A stretch of DNA of 64,000 bases from contig OW388296.1 of NCBI GenBank assembly GCA_936450465.1, positions 18,828,526 through 18,892,525 on the forward strand, written 5' to 3'. Below the pieces are notes generated by a model. The model searched no databases. It saw only the letters and a list, made by a program, of their open reading frames with translations, and was not told the origin of the DNA. The translations under genes and the position numbers were made by a program. Positions 11,186-24,119 of the stretch are shown piece after piece (the stretch's first letter is position 1; the number at the start of each line of letters is the position of its first letter). This stretch comes from Gibbula magus. Its lineage: Eukaryota; Mollusca; Gastropoda; Trochida; Trochidae.

Positions 11186-12100
11186 GTCAAATCACCACAT
11201 CAAAGACAACAATGAAGAATCCTTAAGTATGTTTATTGATGCTGATCCATATATAACAAACTTTGTATAGTTATAATGTCAACTCCTTTAAAATTAAAAA
11301 TAGAACAAGCCATGATTCCAAATGAGTAGACTTTGTCTGAGAAGGGGAGACGTTGAATTGAAGCATGAAAATAACCAAATGATTAGATCAGAGAAATTAG
11401 TGGTGAAATCCTCGAAATATGGTTACTCATGAGCACTCACACAACGAACACCTTACATTTTCATACCTTCATTCATTTCAAAATCATTCATTTCAAAATC
11501 TAATCACAAGAATAAGTACATTATTAGTTACTAGTTATTAGTTATTATCACAGTGTTTTGACAGGGTTTACGGGTCCGTATTTTCATGGGGTGCAGCGGA
11601 GTATTACTTGAAGAATAATAAAGAGACACATGTTTTTATTGAATGAGTTTATTGACGCAAACAAAATAAAAAATGTATATAGGTTGAAATCACCGTATTT
11701 GTGTTTGTTAAGGTAATTTCGAGTCGAGCAACCGCATTCCATCTAAGGTCAAGGTCATCCGTAAGACCCGTGTGGTGAATCACATGACCTGCCTTCACGG
11801 ATCATACAGATGATACACCCTTGCAAATCCGCCTACACGGTTTCGTATGCATTGGCTATTGACCAATCAGAATTCAACAAATTTATCTAAAGGGTATTAA
11901 TATGCAGTATAAATTAGTATTGGTGGTGACAGCATGTGCTATTGAAACTATAGCACATGTTGTCCAAATAGGAGCACCTGCCATTACAAATTTAGGTGCA
12001 TAGTGTCATAGAATGTTATAGCTTTGGCAAGAATTATCAAACAACATGCTTGGAACTGATTAGATATACATACAGACCCTTGCAGAATTAGTTACCTGAA

Positions 12101-12260
12101 AACCGCGGTCTGACTGCATTCTGATCGCGGTCAACTGCATTCAGATTGCAGTCTGATCGCGGTCAACTGCATTCTGACTGCATTCTGATCGCGGTCAACT
12201 GCATTCAGATTGCAGTCAGACCGCGGTCAACTGCATTCAGATTGCAGTCAAACCGCGATC
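12101..12260. repeat. subterminal array, left end of X
   Basis: Tandem and partly palindromic units built from GATCGCGGTCAACTGCATTC and AGATTGCAGTC. They are much richer in GC and CpG than the surroundings. The same unit forms the array at the other end of X. Confidence 0.85.
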
Positions 12261-12807
12261 AGGGATTGAGCGTGATTGTAGACATTGTACATGTCTGCAT
12301 GTCGGCAGTACAGCAGAAGTTTAATCATAATAGATTGTGAAACTGAAATCTGCCGTATTCGGTCCAAATTTATTTTACTACCTGATTTGTTATTTGTTTT
12401 TCAAACTTTAACAACGCATACTATTTCAATGTATTCCTATGTTCAGATACTTCATGTATACCTTCTACAGCACTGTCGTCCACAAAGTCAAGAGTCAGAA
12501 CGGAACGTAGCATAACGTTAGTGTCATCTCAAACAGTATCAACACGCAAGTTTGCACTGGTAAAAAAAAAAAATATCCTCTTAGATAAAGTGTAATTTGA
12601 ATGTACATTTCTACGACTTTGTAGCGTTTATGTGAAGTTATGAACATCGTTATTCATCATTACTTGTATTCCTTGTTTATACAGGAGAGATAATCCACTT
12701 TATGATGTTATGAAAGCCTTATTGCTCGTTAAAACTTCTCTGTAGTTGGTGGGTGTTTAAATGTTAAGACGGCCGAATCAAATCGTGAAAATCCCCATGC
12801 CAACACA

Positions 12808-13950
12808 TGTCAATCAATCTTTATTTTATACTGAAAGGCCACAGGCCTGTAGTACAATATACAAAGGTACATGTTAATACAAGTAAAAATACGTGTTATC
12901 ATTAGACTTATTTGTTATGATTCTTTTCTTAATTACATTCCGTAGTATATCTACATAGCAAGATTCTGAATTACATTACGATTAGTACAATTTAATAATG
13001 ACGTGAATTTGTCTGTAGATGGATGGACATAATAAAATTGTTTAAGATGTTTTCTGCGTAATTCAGTGTATAATGGACACACAAGCTAAAAATGATATTC
13101 GTTTTCTGGGACATTGATATTATATGATTTACATAATCTCTCTTCTCTTTTTATTTTTAAAATATCTGCCTTTTTCAATCCACAAATCATGTGATGAGCA
13201 TCGGAAACGAGATAAACTTACTCTAAATTTCTTTATAGTAACACATGATAGATAAAGCTCGGTATAAATGTATGGTTTAAGAGTTGAATAGTAATCACAT
13301 TTAGTGGAAAGGGAAAGTTTGTTTAGCCAGTTTTGTTGGTACATATCTTTTAGTCTTTGCGTGATTGAACTTATAAAGGTTGTAGGAAAGTTAACGTTCT
13401 GCTCATACCACATGTGATTAAAACCTGTTGTAAAAAGAATTTTTTAAAAGTCCGTTACCCAATTTTTTGGCCAATTTTGGTCATATAAAATCATCATTAC
13501 ATAACATTTTTTGGGTAAGCGATAAGAAGGCATAGCATAGCATAGCCAGTAATTGTGTACTTTAACCTGGGAATGTATGATTAGCGGAAACCTCCCACAT
13601 TCTCCATATATACATGTACATGTCATAATGTCATACACATTTTTTTAAGACAGATGATTTGATTTTGTAGAATTTAGGAAAAAAATACGAAGAAGGAATA
13701 ATTGCTGACCATGATTTGCTCGGTTCTTGGACAACACCGGGTAATTTAGACAGGACACAATGGGATAAAGTGATATTATTGGTATATGACTCTTTTTCAT
13801 TTTCAAATATGTTTTTACAAAACTGTACATTAATTCTTTGAGTGCACAACCTGTTTTATACTTATGGAGGAAATAAAGATGACTTATCAATCCTAGTGAA
13901 AATCTCACGAGCCAGTTTTGTAAGAGATAACAACTGAAACGGTACAACTA
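12808..13950 (-). mobile_element. LINE 3' end fragment, minus strand, nested in X
   Basis: Minus-strand frames give the C-terminal part of a LINE polyprotein: YGECGRFPLIIHSQVK, QNWLNKLSLSTKCDYYSTLK, then KFRVSLSRFRCSSHDLWIEK with GRYFKN, NVPENEYHF-stop-LVCP, and FTSLLNCTNRNVIQN. The order (YGE.GR.PL, SRFR.SSH.L.IE.GR, then a cysteine/histidine-like HF..VCP block) is typical of the region after the reverse transcriptase. Frameshifts and stops show it is dead. The 3' untranslated tail ends in ATAAAGATTGATTGA near 12808. Confidence 0.7.
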
Positions 13951-14920
13951 AATGGTATATTTTCAAGGTATAACTGAAATAGAACAAGAAGACATTAGAG
14001 TTGCAGTATTAATTATCTGTGATCAGTTTTGCCGATATAGTTGCATTATTTTATATGCGATTTGATTATGTAATCACCTGTCGGGCATACCTTTAATAAG
14101 AAGAGACAGCATCTATGCAGATTTTTTAATTTGCTCATGTATGTCAATTGTACAGTGTTTATTGTTTATTGTTAAATGTGCAATTATAAAACACCTGAAA
14201 GAAACAGTCATGGAAAAGTTTATGAATACATCTGTATGTACAACAGTGACTTCTGACCGATGATGTCATATACCTCATTGATTTTTCGAAAGCTTCCATC
14301 TTTTACAAAGTTTGACAAGAAGTTTATTGGTCGAGTCATTCAGTATTGCTGCCAAAATACCAGATATCAGTATGGCAAAATTCAAAATAACAATGATCGA
14401 GTTGGTTACACATATGTGCGATAACATATCGTTCAAACATTCTGGTGACGCTTTCGTTTCTTATTAGTTCCAATTTTTTTAAATGAAATACTATTTAAAC
14501 AAAATGATTTTTGTTTTATATGTGTATCGGCGTATACCATGTGTGTGTAGACACCCACTAATTGTCGATCTATTTTGTTTTTACTGATTGTTATTCATAC
14601 GCGTTTTTTTCCGATCAGCTGGTTCTTATGTTGACTACTTTTTTACTCACTTTCGTACGTTTGATACCGAATTCTATTCACTCGTTGCATAAAAATATTA
14701 TCACGTAGCCATTCGTTAAGTATTCTATATTTCATTCTCCGTGATACGTGACATAAATTGCGTCATGTTCTGTGATTGTACATGCACGTGGTTATAACTA
14801 TTGTGTTTTAAACTTTCAGTGTTATACGAATAATTGTTTTACATATATTTGATTTTTTAAATTTGACAAAGCAAACCCTCATTGAAAAGAGATTGCGTAA
14901 TCACAATACACATACTCGTA

Positions 14921-14954
14921 CTCACTCACTCACACACACTCTCTCTCTCTCTCT
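14921..14954. repeat. CT/CA microsatellite
   Basis: CTCACTCACTCACACACA followed by about nine CT dinucleotides. Confidence 0.9.
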
Positions 14955-15297
14955 TTTTTAATTTTTTAATTTGGTTTTATCTACAGACTTGTAAATGTTC
15001 TATGTTACCCAGGACGTGACACTTAAAAATAAGTTTCACTCCGTTAATTTTATTCAAGGACATTTTAAATTGATTTGTAGATTTCAGCAGCTTCATCTCG
15101 TTCACTGTAGGGTTGGGAGATTGCCCCTTTTATCTTTGCCGACATACCTCATACAAAGACCGCCGCCATTAACTCGTTAATTAACCCTTGGTCCGCTTCA
15201 CTCGTCAACATCTCGCTGTCCATTTCACTGAAGATGTTATTTACATCCCTTCCACATAAGTTTAAACATATTTTATTCATTGTAATGAATTTGGATT

Positions 15298-15525
15298 GTG
15301 AACCGATGAAGAATACACATTCCTATTCAGTGATCAAAGCTGTATATCACATAGTTATTTCATATCAACGCCGGTGACCGGATTGTTGGTATTTATTGTC
15401 TGATATTGTTACAATAAGAACTGATGAGGAATACACATTCCTAATCACTGATGAAAGTGGTGTATCACATGATCATTTTATGTTAACGCCGGTGACCAGT
15501 TTGTCGGTATGTATTGAGTGATTTT
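15298..15525. repeat. 118-base direct repeat, two units
   Basis: GAATACACATTCCTA at 15311 recurs 118 bases later, as do GTATATCACAT/GTGTATCACAT and AACGCCGGTGACC. Two diverged units in tandem. Confidence 0.8.
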
Positions 15526-17560
15526 GTTAAGCAACAATGGCGTCAGCGCCAGTGCGTCTTGTATGTTGTGTTATATATTGAGACTGCGTCAATAAACAAT
15601 AATGTTTTTTGACCTCAGTCGACTAATCATTCATTGAGAATTGATATACGTTTGAGTGAGGATGAGTTAGTGTCAGGATTAATTGTGCAGACACTAAACG
15701 ACGATAGTTTCTGGTACTTAGCAAACAGGTTTTACTTAATATAGTTTCAAAATACTCTTGATACTGACATTGATAACGAGGCAACTGGTACACCAGTATT
15801 GCCAATGAGCAAATGTTTACAGGAATTAACGTATACTGTCGCAGGTAGAACATGGTCAATACACTATAATGGTCTTCATAACACTGTTGATATTTGATAA
15901 AACCTAAATCAAGAATGTCATCTATGATGTTTATCATAATACGTTTGACATATATAATAGTAAGAATATGACATTAACGACTCATCTATTTCTATATTTT
16001 TTTTGCATTAAATTACAATCTGTTCACTGAACATGAGTTTAAATAAGTTAAGTATTGGTGATTTTAAATACCAAAAATCAAGACTCTGATATCTAATAGC
16101 TCCTAAATTTGATAAATATGATGTTTCTGAATAAGATGTACCCGTTATGTAGCATAGCGACACAAACAGTGACATTCTAAAATTCATTTATTGAAAGAGT
16201 GTCAATTGTTCAATAGCAGCATTAAACATTAATACAACCAAATGTTAATCATCACATCTTCATTCAATCAATTCTAAAGTGTTCTCTGAAATTTTCACAA
16301 AAATTCAAACCAATCATGATGTTACCTAACTAGAATACGAATGATACATGAATAAACTCGTCTGTCTGCCTCTTCCAATATAACCCTGATTCACGGAGGG
16401 AGCTAGCTATTCACTGAGACGTACACATGTACACCTGTTGTATGTACACGGCGCCTGTGAACTGGTCGGGATATACACCTATCCCAACACTGGAACCGCT
16501 ACGGTTTTATGACCGCACAAATTACGCGACAGACAGGTGGCACGTATAATTACCATCTGCAGGCGTTAGATTGTTATGTCATTGTGCCATGATCCTACTC
16601 TCCCGGAAACACTAAGTCTTCTTCTCGAAAATTTCATTTCATTAATATGCGCATATTGCAAGTTAAAGGCACGTTTTTCTTACTGGAATAAAGTAAGGTA
16701 AATACGTGTTTACAGTGGCTAAATAATACTCCTGTATGAATAAAAAAAATAGTGCCCTCATTTAAATATGGTTAAAGCAGGAATTGTCAAAAGATTATTC
16801 ATCAGTTATAACACTTTCTTTTAAGACCGTCTTATTAACAGTTAATTAGGGGGTCTCTGATAAACCAGAGAATTATTACCATATCATCCAGTCAAATATA
16901 TTGCGCATCTAAATGAATTATCTATAATGATATTATTGAGTAATGTTCACTGTAATATTATTCACGCAAATCTATTACATATCATTACATGAAATATCTA
17001 TAGAAAATCCTCCACTATGTCTACTTAGCAGTACTTGTATTATCGGTAAAAACTGAAAATATAATGAAATAAATATTGCTAATCTCAAATAACTGTGTAC
17101 AGATGCTATTGTAGACGAATTGATCTTTATATTAGAATATCCAACATATGTTAATTCCAGAATACAATTTGTCAAACCTTATGCATTCTTTATAAATACT
17201 ATCATGCTTATTAAAGTCACGCATCACAACACATAACATAATTTTATTTAATTCGATTTAAATCAAAAAAAGTTATTTGTAGTGATTACTGATAATTACT
17301 TCTGGCCGTAACAAGTGAAACGGTGATACCGATTTTGTACATACAGTAACTATATGTAGGTTCTACAATTAGCATAATATGCCAAACACTTTTCCATACA
17401 GATGTCAATTATCCATAAAAGTGTTTATGTATTTTCAAATTATAGTGGGTGAAAAAAGATATCTGTACAAATGTACATGTCCTCTTCAGATCCATTGATG
17501 CGCTTTTTAGAACAAATTCCCCTTCTTTCAACGACTCTTTATACTTTATACAATGAGGAA

Positions 17561-17730
17561 TTGACCACGGTCAAACGCGGTCTAACTGCATTCTGATCGC
17601 GGTCAACTGCATTCAGACTGCAGTCTGATCGCGGTCACCCGCATTCTGACTGCAGCTTGACCGCGGTCAACTGCAATCTGACTGCATTCTGATCGCGGTC
17701 AACTGCATTCAGATTGCAGTCTGATCGCGG
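17561..17730. repeat. subterminal array, right end of X
   Basis: Same GATCGCGGTCAACTGCATTC / CAGATTGCAGTC units as at 12101-12260, with some units degenerate (GGTCACCCGCATTCTGACTG). Confidence 0.85.
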
Positions 17731-17771
17731 TAGATACCGGTAAAGATATCTGCAACCGTCTGTATACATCT

Positions 17772-17979
17772 TTATTGATTTTAATAACTACATTGTAATT
17801 TTAATTCTGTATGTGAAATATGCTCTCATTTTAGAATAAAATATGATATTAGAATTTTCGTTAGTTGTCTTTGAGTATAACTGCACACCCGAACCTTTAT
17901 AGAAAGGCCACCTCTATATAAAGGCCACTTTTGGTCGGTCCCTTGGGTGGCCTTTATAGACAAGTTCGACTGTATAAGT
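17772..17979. other. short palindromic piece between X and B1
   Basis: Contains AAAGGCCACCTCTATATAAA and GGTGGCCTTTATAGAC, which pair with each other, ending GTTCGACTGTATAAG. The sequence is absent from the A2/B2 junction. It resembles the end of a short foldback element; no full element could be delimited. Confidence 0.35.
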
Positions 17980-19040
17980 TTAAAATAGCAATGGGATCTT
18001 CAACAAAAACTCAAATTATTCATCGGTAAAAATTGGGGTTAGAAATTCATCCTAATGATTAATGTCAACAAAAGCTACTGATAAAGACCTTTTAAAACAT
18101 GACCTCGCAGAGATATCTATTACCTTGTCCATTCTTGTGTTAATATACTTCTATTTCAATGATGAAAATATATAAAATGATATTAGCATTATGGCATTAA
18201 ATGGCATTATGACCGTTTTGTTACATTTTAATACTTCCTAAATGATGAAACAAGTTGTTTGATTATATTGGGTCATTTATTGGTCTCTTATCATAGATTT
18301 TCTGGGTAATAATATGATCGGCGTTTTTCTATGTTTTTTCTCACAAAATGTTGATGTGACTGAAATGATCTAACTTATCATACTGCTTCCAGATGGAATA
18401 TTTCATCACTGGCCTTAGTCTACACATTAGACATATTAGCTGATTTATTTGATTTTATTACCACTGGGAAGCAATGACTCGATACTGAAAGTGGCAATTG
18501 AATTGCTGAATGAATTACTACTGACATAACGGTCACCAGAAAATCTTACCAACATATGCAGTAATACATGGACTTCGTTGTAAAGTCTCTTATTAGCCTA
18601 ACCCTCAGTAAGAAGTATAGGATAGTTGTACCTGTATCGGTAACAAAGGTAATTATCGTATGTTAAAATATAAAAAGGCCCTATCATAGATATGCCCATA
18701 GTAACGATTGGTCATTGCATAATTATCGGCCAAAATCATTCAATTGTCCGCCACGTTTATTCACCAACATTTTCGTTGTGTTATTGTTTCCTTCACATTA
18801 CAAATTGTTTGTTTCACATTACAAATCGTTGGCATTTAACTCAGCAGATTAAATTTTTTAAAATATGTATGGAATATGCAAATAACGTATGTCATTTCTT
18901 TATACTCGTCCATTTTATCTCAAAGTCGTTTGATATATCATCATAAATTGCAGAATTCAACGTCTAAAATAACTTTTATTGTTAGATATTGTTATACCAC
19001 AACGTACTGTTTACCTATACATAGAGGATATCTGTCTTTT

Positions 19041-19400
19041 CTAATACAATGTTTATCTCATCGAGTGAGGTAGAAAGGTTATATTTTCACGAGTGGTGCA
19101 GCCACGAGTGAAAATATTTTACTTTTCTCTGCAAACATGGTATTTTTCAAGAATTGACGGATATTCTATTTATTATATGAAGTTTTCCTTGTAATTAGGT
19201 CCGAAAAGGGTCGTTTTCACGCCGAGGGGCCGCTAGGAACAGCCCGTCACCACAGTAACACTGTGACGTCATAAGCCAATTCGCTGCGTCAGACCATTGT
19301 TTTATGACGTCAACGTATATCAGTCACTGGTCAAAGTGAAAATATAAGGAATTTTCACTGTAGCTTCACTGATAAATCCCAGTATTTCATCGCTTGTCAT
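19041..19400. mobile_element. foldback MITE-like element with CRE sites (B1)
   Basis: Starts with a local hairpin, ATATTTTCACGAGTGG facing CCACGAGTGAAAATAT. It continues to a GC-richer middle with TGACGTCA (19264-19271) and a second GACGTCA, and ends with GTGAAAATATAAGGAATTTT, related to the start in inverse. The B2 copy is at about 43925-44240. The boundaries are approximate because both copies of B carry it. Confidence 0.45.
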
Positions 19401-19936
19401 ATAATACAAATTCTTAATATAAAAATGATATTGGTATGATTAATATCAATCTGTCACATACAGAAATAAAACAGACATAGGATCGTATTTTGATTTTTGT
19501 CAGACCCCAAAGGTAATTAGGAAATGTGTTCTTGCATCTGAATCTTGAATAGTTTACACCCAGGCCGATCATATACCATACACAAAGAGAAAGAAAGGTG
19601 GTAGGGATTGATTAAATAAGAGAAATATGAGAAAAGAGGCAACTAGGTTCAGAGCATGTGTCCCATTGGACTAACTTCAGAAAAACAAAAGAAGTTTTGT
19701 ATTCGAATATCATACATCTGTCTTGAACTTTCAGAAAAACAATAGAATGTGAATACTTACATCCGTGCAAATAAGAGAATATATCATATCTATTATACAG
19801 CAATTAGAATATCTTTTAGTTTCGAGAATATGGTATGAAAGTTGCCAAAGTCGTCAATGATTTTTCACTTGTGCAAAATTAATATTGCTGAGGTACCACA
19901 AATGTACAGGCAACTCATTTCGTATTTCCCTTGCAG

Positions 19937-20027
19937 CATTGCTGGTTTTAATGTTTTCGAACGGAAATCAATTTTTTCTATAATAGAAAACGGAAGTACA
20001 TCTGACCTAAGGACACATTTCAGCTGA
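19937..20027 (+). pseudogene. exon family 1, B1 copy
   Basis: The splice acceptor TTTCGTATTTCCCTTGCAG and the phase (one base, then full codons) equal those of the A copies. The frame reads IAGFNVFERKSIFSIIENGS then TSDLRTHFS and stops at TGA exactly where A copies have a TGT cysteine codon (FRC). Nucleotide similarity continues beyond the stop (TATGGCCAATCGATAATC against TATGGCAATCAATATTCC). It is therefore a truncated relative, not an independent frame. Confidence 0.4.
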
Positions 20028-23000
20028 GTATGGCCAATCGATAATCATCAGGTTGGTAAGTGTCATATCGCCACAGCACTGACGAGTTCTTCTGACTTGT
20101 ACAAACGATCTGTTAAGGGAAATGAAATTGTTAGTTTGTCCACTATAGGGTTTTGGCATCTGATTGCCTCGAAGAAATACAATGTAGGTTTAGTCTCTGT
20201 ATACCAATGGTTTGTTGTATAATGACCATACACCGAGTTGTCTCAATCATTGTGTAATTGTCCAAGCAATTATTAGGCTAAAATTTCTAAAAAGCCTTTG
20301 CTTGAAAAAAAGTCAATACAGCTTTCAGCCAGTGAATTTCTTGCATTTATTGAAATGCTACATTTTTTAGTTTGACATGTTTAACTTTTTCTTATCACTG
20401 TCAAAATTGCGTTTTTATCATCAGGATTTTTTTAAATTACTACTCAGCTAATCAACTCAGCCCTATGATGCAGACAATATTTTGATAAATTTGTCGGAAA
20501 TAAAATTACCAGTTTTGGGTTAATCATATGTTAATCAAATACATTTGTATCATCGTGAAATATTAAGAAGAAAAAAACAACATAATCGGATGTTTGATAA
20601 CAGGTTTCATTTCCTATTGGTAAGTAATGTGTCATTGCAAAAAACAATATCCAACCAAATATGTCACCTTTTCTGCCGTGATTGGCAATGACAGAAAAAC
20701 TCACTTGACCAAAATTAAAAACAATTCCTGGTCCTGGTTGGTCCCAAAGTCATTATACAGAACATTAGTCTATCAAAATCATGTGTCGCCCTGAGACTGA
20801 TGAACTGCAAAATGCCTGATGGAATTCATTTTGATTGATGAAAGAGTTTAGTGATTTAATACAATATGATATTACTAGTTCATCAGGTTTACATTGATTA
20901 CAAAGATTGGAAAAGTGCAAACTTGAATTGGATACTTTGTATCTGGCATGTTCTGCAAACTTTCATTACATATTCATTTAAGACAATAAAATTGTACATG
21001 TATATATGATGTGATTTCCAATTGGAATCATGGACCGAAACTTTAAATTAATGTAATCTTAATTTGAAATATTTACAACCATTTGGCAAACATGTTATAA
21101 TTTTTCTTTTGATATATATTTTAAACTTCCAAAAGGATTGACAGTGACATATAGGCCTCCATGTTCAATATGACAAGTAAACACTGGAAATAACCATATT
21201 TCAATCTCAGAGAATATCAAACAAGATAACGAACAATGTGTTTATTGTTTGTCAATCTTCCGGATATATTTACAAACTACACCTTTCCAAAGAAGATTTG
21301 ATTGAGTAACAAGAGAAAGATGATGATGATGATAATATAAATTGATCAATTTAGAATCGATATATAACGGTCACTGGATATTCTTTGATCTTGACAAACC
21401 GAACAATAACACATGGTGACCAAACCAGTTTTACTTAAAAATGCATTCAAAGTTTATAAGTTATATTCAAATTAATTATGTTCTTGGCTGACGGAAATAA
21501 TATAGTGACAAAAGGTTATTTGTGAACGAGTTCATCATTCCTACTCAATTGCACAGACAATTTTACATTTTCCAAATCAACTTGTGTCGTTTGTAAATCA
21601 TATTCTCTTAACCAACATTGTAAAATAAAGGCTGAATTGTATCCGTTTCCCTACAGTGTACTTAGACACGTAAAATGGATCCGTTTTATCATCACTTGTA
21701 TCAGGTCTTTCATGATAACATAAATTTCAAAACAAAATAAGATATTGATTTAAAGTGTTAATGTTAGCATATAAATAATAGATGTACTGAGGGTTTTATA
21801 CTCCTGGATTGGACTTTTATAAAGGATGTCAATTGGTTACCTCTCACGTGAAGTAACGTTATATATAGGAATGAGTAAACATCAGATAGTTTTTACAGGA
21901 AATTTACAGCTACCGATGATTAAATACACATAATGGAAAATAACGTATAATTACAATATTATATACATTATTTTATTTGTAATCATTATCATAAAACATA
22001 AATAGAGTAACTTTCCAAATGTTTATGTTAATATATAAATAAATGTTATTCTATTAAACAAATGTACCAACAAACCTGATGCAGCTAGAATTAAATATAC
22101 ATGAAATAATACTATTGTAGGTTGGAATGCTCCAATCAATAGTTATAGTTAAGCAATTGCTCGCATTCCCTTTATTGTAGTGCAACGAGGGTGCATTTTT
22201 CCCTTGAATGGTTACCAATTTGGAAGATAAAACCTCATTATGTGATAAATTTTCATTAACAAATCACTACCATAGATTCAATAAAAAAAAGTGTGGATAC
22301 ATCAGATAATGAAATGAGTGCCACTCCAGTCGCCGGTAATCTGATTGTCACTATAAAATTCGATTGCTCAAACCTGCAGTTTAGAATCTGGAGAATCGGT
22401 AGAGTTGAAGACAAGGCAAGGCCTATTTATTGATGCTATTTCTCGCTCTAAATATACCATGAGCATGATAAAGAACATGGTTTAGCGTGGAATTGTGAAA
22501 GGATATTGTGTCAATCAATACAAATGGGCGATTGGCTCTGGAAACATCCAACATAAACTTTGGTGATTTTGAATTTAAATAAAGGCATATCCAAACACAG
22601 ATTTAATGTTACAACTGTAATGTAAACCTCACTGAAGAGTGAAACGAAACATAAAAACATACATAGATATAGATATAGGTCAACTTGAAGATACAATTAC
22701 ATTTTAGGGTTCAGCATACGTTTGTTTTATCTATTATTAAAAAACATCACTGAGCGTAATGTATTGTGACATCATAATGACGCATTATGCCATTATTATG
22801 AGGCCTCTATTTTTTCAATGTGCGATCTGAGGGTTGGAAAATGTATTTTACTGTTCTGAACATTTAAATATCAAATACAATTGTTAAATAAGGGGGATAT
22901 CTAAACTAAGTGATGTTAAACATATAGGAGAGACTTGAAGAGTATATAAAGAGACGTTTTGTGAGAGGCACTATTTGTTGAAAGACAGCAATCACCAATT

Positions 23001-23850
23001 CAAATAACATTTTGTTCATACGAGGTGCCAGGTTAAGCCAAAGATTTTATGATTTTATAAAACTGATGGGATAATCTAAAACGTGAATGAGTCTATACCA
23101 AATATAATTGGCCTTGTTTAATAAAAAAATATTAGGTTGCACAATGAGATAAGAAATCAATAGTATGAAAGAAGTCATCAATTTTGAAATAAAATAGCCA
23201 GTTGTAAATAATTTACTAAGTTTTCTTTACCTGATTCACATTGACAGCTAATTGGGGGAAACTTCTTGTGTATGAAGAACTAAACAAGTTAGCAAATGGT
23301 TATGACACTTGTCCGATTCCGTATGACACAGAAACGCAATCCTGACTGTATGTGATTCGCCAAAGTCCTCTTGGGGGATCAGTATCAATCAACATATACA
23401 GAGTTTCAAGTCGATTAAGAATACTACACTCGACATTCATGGTATCAGAGTTGGCGATCGTTGAACAGTGCTTTGCATGCAAGTATTCGTACAGCAGGTA
23501 TCGGGCATCTGTATTTCTAATGGTTGACATCGGAAATGATCGTAACAATTTGTAAACACTCGTTAATGTTCGGTATCCGAGTACTGATGATCAGCAATGT
23601 AATTGTGAAGATGAGATAAGCCGTAACGGCTGCAATATTTGCATTCATAGCGTATTTTATATTCCTGTGATGAAGTGTGGGATACCTGTACCATTGTTTG
23701 ATACCTGCAGTTTACAATTTATATTGAAAAATATTAACGCACATTGCACTTTTTTAAAATAAACCAAAATGTTATCTGTCATCAAATACAATTATTTTTT
23801 TTTACGATTATGCAAATCCTACTCTTAAACTGCAGTGCATTTAGATCTAG

Positions 23851-24027
23851 AATGACATTTCCGTGGACAGACAAATTTGTTCGGCATACTGTGACTGGAG
23901 AAAATTGCCAAGAGGAACATGTGGTGCGACATTTAAGGATCTGTCTACTGGAGGTTGTACCTACCTGTGTCTGGAACACACAGAGATAACAGGACAACAT
24001 AGAAAAATAGAGCCACTGGCTCAGTAG
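23851..24027 (+). CDS. candidate terminal exon, cysteine-rich (B1)
   Basis: From an acceptor at TTTAGATCTAG the frame runs 58 codons to TAG 24025-24027: NDISVDRQICSAYCDWRKLP, RGTCGATFKDLSTGGCTYLC, then LEHTEITGQHRKIEPLAQ. The cysteine pattern is C-x3-C-x9-C-x11-C-x3-C, as in small secreted proteins, but I recognise no family. A second frame on the same strand (FRSRMTFPWTDKFV onward, to 23989) is also open, and the minus strand is open too. In B2 the codon AAG is TAG, and all three differences between copies change the residue. No upstream exon with a signal peptide was identified. It could be chance. Confidence 0.2.
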   Translation, partial: NDISVDRQICSAYCDWRKLPRGTCGATFKDLSTGGCTYLCLEHTEITGQHRKIEPLAQ

Positions 24028-24119
24028 TTCATCAGGCTGTATATACATTAACTAATTAAAAATGGCAACTTCTAGGTCAGAGGTACAAGAAATGGGAAGC
24101 ACTATAAATAGAGAAGATA

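Larger units (their letters stand above)
1484..12067 (+). repeat. segmental repeat A, copy 1
   Basis: First of three direct copies of segment A. It begins at TTATTAGATTTTAATAC, matching 32233, and ends at GGAACTGATTAGATAT, matching 42160-42175. In the block 3361-3520 I count 5 mismatches against copy 2. Relative to copy 2 it carries about 1.4 kb more at 5874-7307 (element E) and about 1 kb more at 7886-8855. It lacks about 1.2 kb found at 39100-40275, through a junction inside the 21-base minisatellite near 10125. Apart from the features listed separately (exon candidates at 3373, 9283 and 10976, the mini-gene relic at 6042, the promoter-like site at 8309) the segment is AT-rich non-coding DNA. 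At 5430-5800 there is a stretch resembling dispersed molluscan repeats (CTTGATGAACCTTCACCAAA, ACTACTAGACCAAATTTGG). Confidence 0.92.
13951..17560. other. interior of X, no recognised gene
   Basis: Mostly AT-rich sequence. Two short stretches look coding-like but are unsupported. At 15619-15744 (plus), after the acceptor TTTTTTGACCTCAG, the frame includes LRIDIRLSEDELVSG and ends at TAG. At 16433-16555 (plus) a GC-richer block encodes APVNWSGYTPIPTLEPLRFY, then a stop. A 104-codon minus frame (15623-15937) overlaps the first and shows no family. No transposase catalytic motif was recognised. Confidence 0.4.
12068..17979. mobile_element. X: 5.9-kb insertion with inverted ends, absent between A2 and B2
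   Basis: At 42175/42181 A2 and B2 join directly (GATTAGATAT, then TTAAAATAGC), while A1 and B1 are separated by X. The left end reads ATACAGACCCTTGCAGA then TTACC and ACCGCG. The reverse complement of 17721-17770 reads ATACAGACGGTTGCAGA then TTACC and ACCGCG. So 12066-17771 has imperfect terminal inverted repeats of about 50 bases that lead into matching tandem arrays. This is the layout of a DNA transposon with subterminal repeats. A further 0.2 kb (17772-17979) is a separate palindromic piece. X contains a nested LINE but no transposase that I recognise, so it may be non-autonomous. Confidence 0.5.

Noticed and set aside
12101..12260. CRISPR array
   Set aside because: Units are contiguous and partly palindromic with no unique spacers, and the genome is animal.
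23300..23548. 82-codon minus-strand gene overlapping a plus-strand frame (23352-23555)
   Set aside because: Both strands are open. In B2 a 2-base insertion breaks the minus frame and the plus frame has a different length; substitutions show no clear third-position bias on either strand.
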